A stretch of DNA of 43,893 nucleotides from Tieghemiomyces parasiticus (taxonomy: Eukaryota; Kickxellomycota; Dimargaritomycetes; Dimargaritales; Dimargaritaceae), in contig JANBPT010000328.1 of assembly GCA_027575765.1 (NCBI GenBank), positions 1 to 43,893 on the forward strand, read 5' to 3'. The position numbers were made by a program, and so were the translations under genes. The notes beneath the pieces were generated by a model. That model saw nothing but the letters and a program-made list of their open reading frames with translations. It was not told the DNA's origin and made no database searches. Position 1 is the stretch's first letter. Each line of letters opens with the position of its first letter. Shown here piece after piece: positions 35,838 to 43,893 of the stretch.

Positions 35838-36670
35838 TGTATGTGACCCTTCCCAGTCGAAATAAAGGCATGAGGCTCCGAAGACAAGGGCTGATTACAG
35901 CCGGGCACAAATCCATCCCTCTCGCTTTACCTCCTATCGCACACCGTCGGCTAAATAAATTGAGTAGCAGACATCCGAAGGGCTCAATTCGCAAGGCAGG
36001 CCAAAGATACGGGGGCGCCTGGGCTTCCTAGTGACGGGCCGGTGTCTACGATAAGCGCCTCCTGATTATTATTATTATTACTATGTTCTGATATCCGTAC
36101 CGTTGCAGCGCTATGAGGATAAACTAATGTACCAAATTATTGGTCCTCCCGTAAAACCCCTCCGCAACCGTACGTCGTTCACTTTGACCGACATCAGTCA
36201 AGGACTATGGATGAGAAGCGGGTCAAAAGAGCCATTATCTTATGAATGAGGCCACTAGCATCACTCCTGCTGTTGGTGAGCATCACACTACGCTGTTAAT
36301 GGGTTCTTTTTTTTTTCAACGTCTCCACCGTCCCCGTGTCGCGGCCATCCTGCGCAGAGACCATTCCATTGATTATAAATTAATTTGCTGATAAACGGAA
36401 AAAGACAAGCCGTTAAAGGGCTTACATGATACTTGCTTTATTCCGCCCAGAATACAAACGTACCGGTCCTCTATCTGTACAGGTAAAGTTAATCATAGGC
36501 GCTAATCCGGTGGTGTACGTATTAATTAGAAAAATAAAGAATAGGCGAGGAACCATTAGCTGTCGAGTTTCGAGGGGCCGGTTGCTGATCTTCAAGTAGC
36601 CTGGCTTTATCTGCTTGTACGGTATACTGGTAGTGGACTTGGGCGTTATCAGGGTGAGAGGTGGGGGGGG
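35838..36670. other. Interval with an ATT microsatellite and a promoter-like element
   Basis: Contains an ATT repeat at about 36066-36080, a poly-T run at about 36307-36316 and the fourth copy of the CCGTTTATCNGC element (36387-36398, minus). Downstream of that element on the minus strand a short ATG frame (near 36353) ends quickly. No gene could be assembled. Confidence 0.4.
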
Positions 36671-36934
36671 TCATGACTGATGAAATATAATTAATTCTTC
36701 AGGTTGGCCAATGTCACGTTCAAGGTAGGTAGTCAAAGGGTTGGATCGATGCGTTAGGTCCTTGGATTGGCTTGTAGTGGCGGGTTGATCGGTTGGTGTC
36801 TCCGGAAGGAACTCTGACTCGACATGCTGGTTAGTAACCAACCTCTCGTATCGAGATTCATTGACTTCAAGACCACTACCCGGTATCTCGTATGATTTTC
36901 GAAAAATTAGGAGCGAGCGCATGATCGACTCCAC
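36671..36934 (-). CDS. Hypothetical 87-residue frame downstream of PFS2
   Basis: A minus-strand frame with balanced composition (for example EIPGSGLEVNESRYERLV and LPETPTDQPATTSQSKDL), not overlapping any gene, begins 67 bases past the PFS2 stop. It has no signal peptide, membrane helix or motif. GC content is lower than in the clear genes. It may be chance, part of the PFS2 3' UTR, or a remnant. Confidence 0.2.
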   Translation of the reverse strand: MESIMRSLLIFRKSYEIPGSGLEVNESRYERLVTNQHVESEFLPETPTDQPATTSQSKDLTHRSNPLTTYLERDIGQPEELIIFHQS

Positions 36935-37000
36935 TAAAGTACACTATGGGGAGATTTGTTATTTATGAAGATAGTGATCTTGCTCGTAAGGCTCTGATCT

Positions 37001-38869
37001 TCACCGTGGATGCGGGGGGTACCGTGATCGAGGTCCACCGCGACCCTGTTGATTATAAGGATGGTGGGGTCGCGCCTGGCCTGGCTGATAGCCGCCACCC
37101 CGACCGCCGCCGTAGTTCTGGTAGTGGGCTGGCGGGTGCTGGGGTGGCTGTTGATGGTGGTCACGGCCAGACGGGAAATTACTGCTATGGCCACCCCGAC
37201 CAGCGTACCCGCCATCTTGATGATCGCGATCGGGTGAGTAACTACGATTAAAGCCGCCCCGGCCACCGTAACCACCGCCACCACTATTCTGGTGGTGGTT
37301 ACCATAGGGCGCGGTAGGTGGCCCTCCGGGTGGCGGGGGCGGGTGATTATGGTGAAAGCCGCCTCGGCCACCATTCTGGTGGTGGGAGCCGTGCGGCGTG
37401 GTAGAGGGTGGCCCTCCAGGTGGTGGCGGTGGGGGTGGACCAAATCGCGATCCGGGTCGGACACTGTCCTGCGGGGGTAGCGGAGCACCTGATTGGTACA
37501 GACCAGGGGGTCCACCGCTGCCCCGACCACCGCCACTGGAGCCACCAGCAAGGCCCGGAATGGCCCCGCTTGCACCGCCGTACGGGGCGGGCTGGCGCGG
37601 GGTCGGATGGTGTGGTCGGCCTGGACCTGAGGGACCGGAGAGCCCCGGAACAAAGTTATCCCGCATGTCCTCATCGCCAGACGCAGCGTCCTCATCGCCG
37701 GAGGTACGAGCCACGTCGTCGCGGACGGGCTGGTCAGGCCGTAGCCGAGACCAGAACCGAGTGGTATGGTCGTTCGAGCCGGACACCAAGATATGGCCTT
37801 CAGGGTGCCAGTCTAGGGACCAGATGGGATTATAGTCGGTGGGCCCGTTCCATTCACGGTACCGGCTGGGATAATTTGTCTTGGTCTCAACGACACTAAG
37901 CGGGTCCTTCTCGCCAACGAGCCAGTGCATAATCGTGCCGTCGGATCCGCCCGTCGCAAAGAGTCGTTCGTGAACCGGGTGCCAGGCGAGCGTAGTGACT
38001 TCCTTTTCATGACCGCGCAAGTTCTGCAATTCCTTCATGGCCCGGATATCGTATATTTTGATGACCTGCTCGCGGGACGTTACGCCCAGCCAGTGGCCGT
38101 TACGGTTCCAGCTGAGGTCGAGGATGGGGCTCTTGTGGCCATGAAGCGTGGTGAGGTTCTGACCCGTCTTGGGATCCCAGAGCTTGACCATGTTGTCCTT
38201 GCTGCCGGATGCCAACAGACCCTTGTACGGGTGCCAGTCGACGCATCGCACGTCCCACCCGTGGCCACTGAGTGTGCGTTCGACGGTCGCCTCGTTGAAT
38301 CCCCACACTTTGATGAGTCCGTCGTCGCCGCACGTGGCAAACTTGAGACTGCTGGGGGCGAAGGAGAGTCCACGGATCGATTCCTTGTGGCCCTGGAACA
38401 GCTTGAGATTGTTCATATTGGACTGCCAGTACTTAATGACACCGGACTGGTCTCCCGTGACCAAGTAGTTACCGTTGTGACTCCACTCCATGACCCGTAC
38501 CGCGGAGTCGTGGGCCTGTAAGAGGGTCTCAAAGTTGAATTTGAGGCCATTCCAGAGGGTGAACTCTCCGTGTGAAGACCCCGTTGTGAGCCGCCGGCCG
38601 TCCGGGTTCCACCGCACCACGTTGATGGGGCAACGGATCTTGTTGACAGAGGAATGCACGAAATGGGCGGCAGCTGCCTGGGCCGGTGCATCGGCCAGGG
38701 CATGCGGAGTGAGGAGATCGACGACGTGGTCCCGACTGATGCGCGTGTACCATTGGAACGGCCGCCGGAGCCGTAAGGTGCGGGTCTCAATGGTGCGTGC
38801 AATCGACGCGTTGTAGTCGACCGTACGGCGGTACACCGGCTTGCGGAGTTGCTTGCCGTCAAACTGCAT
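37001..38869 (-). CDS. PFS2: PFS2/WDR33 polyadenylation factor (WD40)
   Basis: WD40 subunit of the cleavage and polyadenylation factor, where it contacts the AAUAAA-type signal region with the CPSF30/Yth1 subunit and organises the complex. The 622-residue product opens with [14 protein letters not shown] and [15 protein letters not shown] sequence that is highly diagnostic, then carries seven WD repeats at about 82-375 ([118 protein letters not shown] and a last one with [16 protein letters not shown]). The C-terminal 240 residues are Gly/Pro-rich with several RGG and GRGG boxes, like WDR33 though shorter. The start at 38869 fits the family; the open frame continues upstream for 71 leader-like codons. 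It is divergent from the aminopeptidase gene. Confidence 0.96.
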   Translation of the reverse strand: MQFDGKQLRKPVYRRTVDYNASIARTIETRTLRLRRPFQWYTRISRDHVVDLLTPHALADAPAQAAAAHFVHSSVNKIRCPINVVRWNPDGRRLTTGSSHGEFTLWNGLKFNFETLLQAHDSAVRVMEWSHNGNYLVTGDQSGVIKYWQSNMNNLKLFQGHKESIRGLSFAPSSLKFATCGDDGLIKVWGFNEATVERTLSGHGWDVRCVDWHPYKGLLASGSKDNMVKLWDPKTGQNLTTLHGHKSPILDLSWNRNGHWLGVTSREQVIKIYDIRAMKELQNLRGHEKEVTTLAWHPVHERLFATGGSDGTIMHWLVGEKDPLSVVETKTNYPSRYREWNGPTDYNPIWSLDWHPEGHILVSGSNDHTTRFWSRLRPDQPVRDDVARTSGDEDAASGDEDMRDNFVPGLSGPSGPGRPHHPTPRQPAPYGGASGAIPGLAGGSSGGGRGSGGPPGLYQSGAPLPPQDSVRPGSRFGPPPPPPPGGPPSTTPHGSHHQNGGRGGFHHNHPPPPPGGPPTAPYGNHHQNSGGGGYGGRGGFNRSYSPDRDHQDGGYAGRGGHSSNFPSGRDHHQQPPQHPPAHYQNYGGGRGGGYQPGQARPHHPYNQQGRGGPRSRYPPHPR

Positions 38870-39508
38870 GGCAGGGGGGTCAGCAGCGGCGATGACGGGA
38901 ACCCGTGGAGGGAGGGGCGATGCGAAGGAATGTGGTATCAAAGGGAGGTGAATTATGATGCTGGGCAAATGGGTAACTGAGGCTGGTCCGGGTTGTGACG
39001 GAGCATGTTGACCAGCCGTGCCCGGCGCGAATTGGGCCGTGTGGGTTTTCGAGTGTTCGACTGGCAAGGGGAGTGTATCCAAGGGTCCGTTGCGGCGGTA
39101 TCATCATGTGACTTATTTGGCTGGCTACCGCGGGGGCAGCTTCTAACGGCGGTACGCTTGAGCCCGCTGTGTATTGGGCATAGAGTCGCTGATAGGGTGA
39201 GTGAAGCGCGCATCCATATGAACGGCGACAATCTCTGTACCCTGGAATAGGCGAACGCCCCTCCAAAGGGTAGAGAAGAGCACCTGACACAGCCTACAGA
39301 CCTTTCACGGTACGCGGAGGCGTAAGATGCCCCCCCCTGCAAATTGGATAAGCAACCCTCTCCACTCACGGCTTCTACTCTTAAGCACCTCGGCCGTTCC
39401 TTCAGCGTTCAACTGGTTTCCTACGCCTACATGCTCCTCAAGGCATTGCACCCCCGCCTGCGTTCCCGCGTCGCCTTGTATTCTCTGTCCCATACTCACC
39501 CACTCGCA
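38870..39508. promoter_or_regulatory. Divergent promoter region of PFS2 and the aminopeptidase
   Basis: These 639 bases separate the two start codons and should carry both promoters and leaders. The frame upstream of each start remains open for a while, which produces longer but unlikely reading frames on both strands. No TATA box is evident. An upstream in-frame ATG for the aminopeptidase lies at 39344. Confidence 0.5.
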
Positions 39509-41713
39509 ATGGGCTGTACGCAGTCACGCATCGCTCTACCCGCCTACGGTTGGGCCGCCGCCGTTGACGACGACAAGGCGGGTCTGATCCTCAGGAATAA
39601 GGAGCCTGAAACCCCAGCCGACTCTGCATCCCTTTCCTCTTCCCGCCAACTTTCTTCATTCAACACATTGCCTCGTACCTCTTCCTCTACTGCCGCCCTA
39701 CGCAGCCATCCTTACCCGCAGTCCCGTCCGCCCCCGCCTTACTCGTCGCTCTCCCACGGCTTTCACACTATGCGCACCGACGCCGACAAGAAGCCCTCAC
39801 CCACCCCGGTTGACCCGACCTCTTTCGGCAATACTGACCAGGCGTACACCAGCCACCTGGCCCTGGACCTCACCGTCGATTTTGACCGTTCAGTACTGGC
39901 CGGGTCGGCAACCCACCGCGTGCGGGTGGCCAACGCCGATGCCTCTGAGGTGGTCTTTGACACCAAGTACCTGGTCATCCAGGGGGTCGAAGTGGCGCCG
40001 GCGCCCGCCACGGACCCGGCGGCCATGACTGCTACCGATTTCCGCACTGTGGACTACCACCTGGCCGCTCCGCACCCCAAGTTTGGTCGTGCACTGCACG
40101 TGCCCCTGGGCCACGACACTCGGGTGGTAGATTCGGAGTACCTGGTGCGGATCCGCTACGAGACCACACGCGAGTCTTCCGCCCTGCAGTTTCTGACCCC
40201 GGAGCAGACGGCCGGCAAACAGCACCCCTACCTGTTCACCCAGTGTCAGGCCATCCACGCGCGTACCATGGTGCCCTGCCAGGACTCCCCCGGCGTCAAG
40301 TTAACCTACGAGGCGTCGATCCATGCCCCGCAGCCGCTCACCGCCCTCATGAGTGCCCTGTCCACGGGCCACACCGCCGCCGCGGAGGGCAAGACCACCA
40401 CGTTCACGTTCCGCCAGGACACCGCCATGCCGTCCTACCTAATTGCCCTGGTGGTGGGCAACCTCCAGGGTAAGGAGATTGGGCCCCGCAGTACCGTGTG
40501 GACCGAGCCCGAGGTGGTCGATGCGGCGGCCTGGGAGTTTGTCGATACCGAAAAGTTTATCGAAATCGCCGAGCGGCTCCTCACGCCCTACCAGTGGGGC
40601 CGGTACGACTTGCTGGTGGTCCCGCCGTCGTTCCCGTTTGGAGGGATGGAGAATCCCTGCTTGACCTTCGTCACCCCGACTCTGCTTGCTGGCGACCGGT
40701 CGCTGGTGGACGTTGTGGCCCACGAGATTTCCCACTCGTGGACGGGCAACCTCGTCACCACCAAGGACTGGACCTCCTTCTGGCTCAACGAAGGATGGAC
40801 GGTCTTTGTCGAGCGCAAGATCCTGGGCCGTATGCACGGCGAACCTGTGCGTCAGTTCGCAGCCATCCTGGGGTGGAAGGAGCTTGAGACGGCCGTTCGC
40901 TTCTACGGAGCCGACCACCCGTTCACGGCGCTCAACGTGGACCTCACCGACCAGGACCCGGACGACGCCTTCTCGACCGTCCCCTACGAAAAGGGCTTTA
41001 ACCTACTCTTCTACCTGGAAAAGCACCTGGGTGGTCCCGAGATTTTTGAGCCCTACATGAAGGCCTACATTCGTCACTTCGCAGGCCAATCCATCAGCGA
41101 GGCCCAGTGGAAGGATTTCCTGGTGTATTACTTTAAGGAGTACCATCCGGCCGGTGAAAAGGAGGCCGAGCGGCTGCTGGGCGAGGTGGACTGGGATGCT
41201 TGGCTTAATAAGCCCGGGATGCCCCCTGTGACCCCGCAATTTGACCAGACCCTCATGAAGGACTGCCAGCACCTGGCGGAACGCTGGCAGACGGCGGCGG
41301 GTCAGAAAGACCAGGACGACGCCTACACAGGGTTCAAGCCGTCCGATCTGGCCGACTTTTCGACTGACCAGACCGCCGTGTTTATGGAGCTACTCCTAGA
41401 GGCCGACCCGCTGCCGACCGCAGCGGTGGAGGCGCTGGGTAAGACGTATGGGTTTCCGACGGTGCGAAACGCCGAGGTTCGGTTCCGCTGGCAGATGGTG
41501 GCCCTCCGTGCGCGTTACACCCCCATCTTTGACGCCGTCGTAACGTTCGTGCTCGAGCAAGGCCGGATGAAATATATCCGCCCGCTGTATCGCTCGCTCT
41601 ACGCGGCTGGCGACGAGGGCGCGAAGCTTGCCCGTAAGACGTTCAGCGAAAACCGCGGTATTTACCATCCGATTGCGGCTGCCCAACTTGCTAAGGACCT
41701 CGAATTGGCCTAA
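39509..41713 (+). CDS. Leukotriene A4 hydrolase-type M1 aminopeptidase
   Basis: Zinc metallopeptidase of the LTA4H/Lap2 group: removes N-terminal residues from peptides and, in this group, can also hydrolyse epoxides. Counting from the inner Met at 39770, GGMEN (substrate anchor) is at 291-295, HEISH at 318-322 and the third zinc ligand Glu341 in NEGW, giving HEXXH-x18-E. The PSFPFGGMENPCLTF and FWLNEGWTVFVER segments are typical of LTA4H; the C-terminal helical domain runs to the end. Two starts are plausible. The ATG at 39770 gives 647 residues, near the family norm. The ATG at 39509 gives 734 residues and opens MGCTQSRIA, an N-myristoylation and palmitoylation type start, followed by about 80 Ser/Pro-rich residues. 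I chose 39509 because of that motif; an ATG at 39344 adds unconvincing leader. No intron is needed. Confidence 0.93.
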   Translation: MGCTQSRIALPAYGWAAAVDDDKAGLILRNKEPETPADSASLSSSRQLSSFNTLPRTSSSTAALRSHPYPQSRPPPPYSSLSHGFHTMRTDADKKPSPTPVDPTSFGNTDQAYTSHLALDLTVDFDRSVLAGSATHRVRVANADASEVVFDTKYLVIQGVEVAPAPATDPAAMTATDFRTVDYHLAAPHPKFGRALHVPLGHDTRVVDSEYLVRIRYETTRESSALQFLTPEQTAGKQHPYLFTQCQAIHARTMVPCQDSPGVKLTYEASIHAPQPLTALMSALSTGHTAAAEGKTTTFTFRQDTAMPSYLIALVVGNLQGKEIGPRSTVWTEPEVVDAAAWEFVDTEKFIEIAERLLTPYQWGRYDLLVVPPSFPFGGMENPCLTFVTPTLLAGDRSLVDVVAHEISHSWTGNLVTTKDWTSFWLNEGWTVFVERKILGRMHGEPVRQFAAILGWKELETAVRFYGADHPFTALNVDLTDQDPDDAFSTVPYEKGFNLLFYLEKHLGGPEIFEPYMKAYIRHFAGQSISEAQWKDFLVYYFKEYHPAGEKEAERLLGEVDWDAWLNKPGMPPVTPQFDQTLMKDCQHLAERWQTAAGQKDQDDAYTGFKPSDLADFSTDQTAVFMELLLEADPLPTAAVEALGKTYGFPTVRNAEVRFRWQMVALRARYTPIFDAVVTFVLEQGRMKYIRPLYRSLYAAGDEGAKLARKTFSENRGIYHPIAAAQLAKDLELA

Positions 41714-41945
41714 TGGCGCGGGATGTATGGGCCTCCTTTGTCGAGCTCCAGGTAGGGGGATGGAGGGGGGGGGGGAGGCCTGTTTGCTTTTTGCTACGCC
41801 TCACTCACCCCCCTCCCCTCACAGCCGCCTGAAGCCGTGCTCCCTTTCCCCCTGGCCTTTACAATTAGCACCTTGGATTTGCCAACCAGCTCGGCCGGCC
41901 AGGCCGCGAAGGAGTGAGAAGCCGGAGTGGGACATTCAGGTCATT

Positions 41946-42306
41946 TTAGGCATACTGTGAGCCTTGGCGTCTCTCTAATCCGTTCTCATCTTGATCACTA
42001 TTATCGTTCATAAATGGGCATCCGGAGACCACATTAACTTGCCTAGATTGGTGAGGTTGGCGTATACTGTATTTCAATGGTACTAAAGCGTTCCCCACGA
42101 CCTTTCCTTCCACCCCTGGTTTATTTAGCGAAGTTTGCACGTCTGGAGCGTCCCCGTACGTAAATATGCCGTTTTTGACAGTGCCCGACCCCGGCGCGCA
42201 TTTGCCGAAATTGGACTGGTCTTTTATGGAACTGCCCTCGATGAGACTCTGATGTTTATCGAAGGAGTGATTGTCGACAGCGTTCACGACGGGCGGATCA
42301 TTGCAC
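41946..42306 (-). CDS. Probable last exon of an unidentified minus-strand gene
   Basis: The frame from 42306 to the stop at 41946 has very ordinary protein composition and varied codons (for example CNDPPVVNAVDNHSFDKHQ, NFGKCAPGSGTVKNGIFTYG, GVEGKVVGNALVPLKYSI, VVSGCPFMNDNSDQDENG). Just upstream on the minus strand is a perfect TACTAAC branch site followed by an acceptor (GGAGAG before GTGCAATG), so the exon probably begins at 42306 in phase 2. Three cysteines and many polar residues suggest a secreted or extracellular domain, but no signal-peptide exon was found; a GTAATG donor near 42418 would fit phase without giving a clear start. The gene is convergent with the aminopeptidase, 232 bases away. 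The family is not recognised. Confidence 0.45.
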
Positions 42307-43893
42307 CTCTCCCTCGTTCCCGTTAGTAGGACGGTCATGTGAATCTGCCGGTTACAGGGTTTGCGATACACGCCCCCACCGTGTACCGCACTTCCTACGT
42401 CAGCCTGGCCGGCATTACGCCATGTGGCCCCGCCACACTGTCGCAACCGCCTTCGCGATGGTGCTGCACGTTTCCGAACTTCGTTGTTCGCCAGCTTGAT
42501 CGCGGGCTGTCAACGGTCAACGTCATGTGACGGGCCGGGCTAACGACGGCCTACACACAATGGCTGGGCAGTGCTTTAGTGTCCGATTCATTCTCTCCGG
42601 CCACCACGGATGCAGTCTGACCTTTCACGGGGTGGCGGATAGAGACCCAAGTAAAACTGCCTACGCTCCTCGCGTGATCTGCCCCAACTTTAGCGCCGTG
42701 ATTATCGCCAACCAGTTACACCAGCGCCCACTAATTGGTTTTTGCTCTAGGCGCCGAGTAGGGGATGGACGGCGGATCCTTCGTAGGTTAAGTTTAGAAA
42801 GTCTGGGTATCAATCATGTACTTGGCCCAGGCCACAACGCACCGTAGGCCTATTAACCGGCCTAGCTGAGGGGGAGTAGGACAGGGGAAGGGGCGTACTG
42901 GCTGATGGCCGGGGCGACCTCGAGATGGTGGTGAGCCGTGCAGACGTACCGGCCGATGCTTGCAGCATTGTGCGTGCCCGCCGGGTCCGAGGCCTCTCGG
43001 TCGCCGTTTCTCTGCTCTGGGCACCATGGCGTCAGGGGTTTAGTGCGGATCGGGGGTTGATGACCCCGCGCGGCACGGGTACCGCCGAGGTGGTGGCAGG
43101 ATGGCAAGACAGCACACACATGACAGCCGGACTCGGGTTACTAGGGGCGGGGTTGCCGGGTCGGATGACCCGGGGCCAGCGCAGTCGATACGCGATTGAA
43201 GGGATGGGGGGCTGGAATCACCTGCAGTATGCATTAGCCGTTTAATATGTCCGGCGCCACTGTTTTCGCTAGGCAGCTTGGCAAAGAGAACGCGGGGGCC
43301 TTCCGGTTGCGGTGTGCCGTCCGGTGGGTACAAGTTTTCCCCTTCCCCCCTCCGTTCGCCCTCTTGGCCTGTTAAGGAGAACCGCCTCCCCCCTCCCGCC
43401 CGGTCTGGCACCTGGGAGACGTCGTGGTATTTAACCGGCCCTCGGCCCTGCCCGGGTTCTGTTCAGGTCCGTCAAAACTGAATCCAACAGCCAACGTTGC
43501 CGCCCGCCCGCCCATTCGGCCCCCCTCTCTCCCTACCGCCTGGATCTGCACCCATAGTGTGCATATGTGTGTATTTGGCCCTCCACTCCTAGCTGCCCCT
43601 CGGACCCTGCCCACCATAGTAGCACGCTCTCCTCCCACCCCCTTTACGTCCACGCCGAACCCTCGGCTCTCCCCCTTTTAACCTTACTCGCAACGTCGAC
43701 CCACCACTCATTGCATTCTCCGGCCAGCGCTCATCGCGGTTGAAAGGCCCACCCATCGGTTTCTTTCGGTCACCACACGGGAATAGCCAGTGACACACAC
43801 GCTCTGAAGAGTGCATTTCCTTTGGCCCAGCTGTTATATCCCGGCCTCGTCCCTGAAACCCCCGGGCCAATACTGCCGGCCCCGGTTGGTCAC
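42307..43893. other. Right end, no gene supported
   Basis: Upstream exons of the gene at 41946 should lie in the left part. Between about 42840 and 43250 both strands show GC-rich frames without motifs. The last 500 bases are pyrimidine-rich on the plus strand (43330-43680), resembling a leader or promoter of a plus-strand gene beyond the edge. No RNA gene was recognised. Confidence 0.35.

Noticed and set aside
36934..37695. 253-codon minus-strand frame overlapping the PFS2 C terminus
   Set aside because: It is another frame of the Gly/Pro-rich PFS2 tail and shows only repetitive Arg/Thr/His composition.
42527..42847. 106-codon plus-strand frame
   Set aside because: It has no motif or signal peptide, and the opposite-strand exon at 41946-42306 with a consensus branch site makes plus-strand coding here less likely.

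Overview
The window reads as fungal nuclear DNA. The coding regions are GC-rich, use the standard code, and match fungal versions of housekeeping families. Genes are either intronless or carry introns of about 166 to 322 nt with GTAAG-type donors and CAG, TAG or AAG acceptors. The gene set (DHH1, SNX41/ATG20, PFS2, YRA1-type RRM adaptor, OS-9, LTA4H aminopeptidase, COX19, MoaE/MOCS2B, plus a BORC-subunit-like protein) suits an early-diverging filamentous fungus, perhaps a zoopagomycete. That placement is inference, with low certainty.

Layout from left to right: the last codons of an unidentified gene (+, 1-93); DHH1 (-, 1382-3106); a poorly resolved block with two exon-like frames (3.1-5.8 kb); molybdopterin synthase large subunit (-, two exons, 5891-6533); COX19 (-, two exons, 6881-7352); a five-exon BORCS7-like small helical protein (+, 7847-8974); a GC-tract hairpin; SNX41/ATG20 (-, 9423-11921); a gene desert of about 6 kb; a large secreted repeat protein of unknown family behind a good TATA box (+, 18124-20577); a YRA1/ALYREF-type mRNA export adaptor (+, 21753-22496); an OS-9/Yos9 ER lectin (-, 22972-25308); an SLC35F-like drug/metabolite transporter (-, 26406-28199); a second sparse block; a wax-synthase-like MBOAT acyltransferase (+, 30655-32070); a transposon graveyard with a broken mariner transposase (-, about 33.84-34.26 kb); a tiny secreted Gly/Pro/Arg-rich protein with its own TATA box (-, 35023-35367); PFS2 (-, 37001-38869) divergent from an LTA4H-type aminopeptidase (+, 39509-41713); and a probable exon of an unknown minus-strand gene (41946-42306).

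The genes do not form an operon or an obvious pathway cluster. Themes that recur are mRNA metabolism (DHH1 decay, PFS2 3'-end formation, RRM export adaptor) and endomembrane traffic or quality control (SNX41, BORCS7-like, OS-9, transporter, MBOAT).

The most interesting items are these. (i) A 12-nt element, CCGTTTATCNGC, occurs four times, always on the minus strand; three copies lie upstream of minus-strand starts and the fourth points to an unannotated transcript. (ii) The secreted repeat protein has a Cys domain, a recently duplicated 43-residue repeat and a coiled-coil tail. (iii) The aminopeptidase has an alternative start with a textbook N-myristoylation signal. (iv) The BAR domain of SNX41 is split by a long low-complexity insert. 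Family names rest on motifs read by eye; no database search was made.
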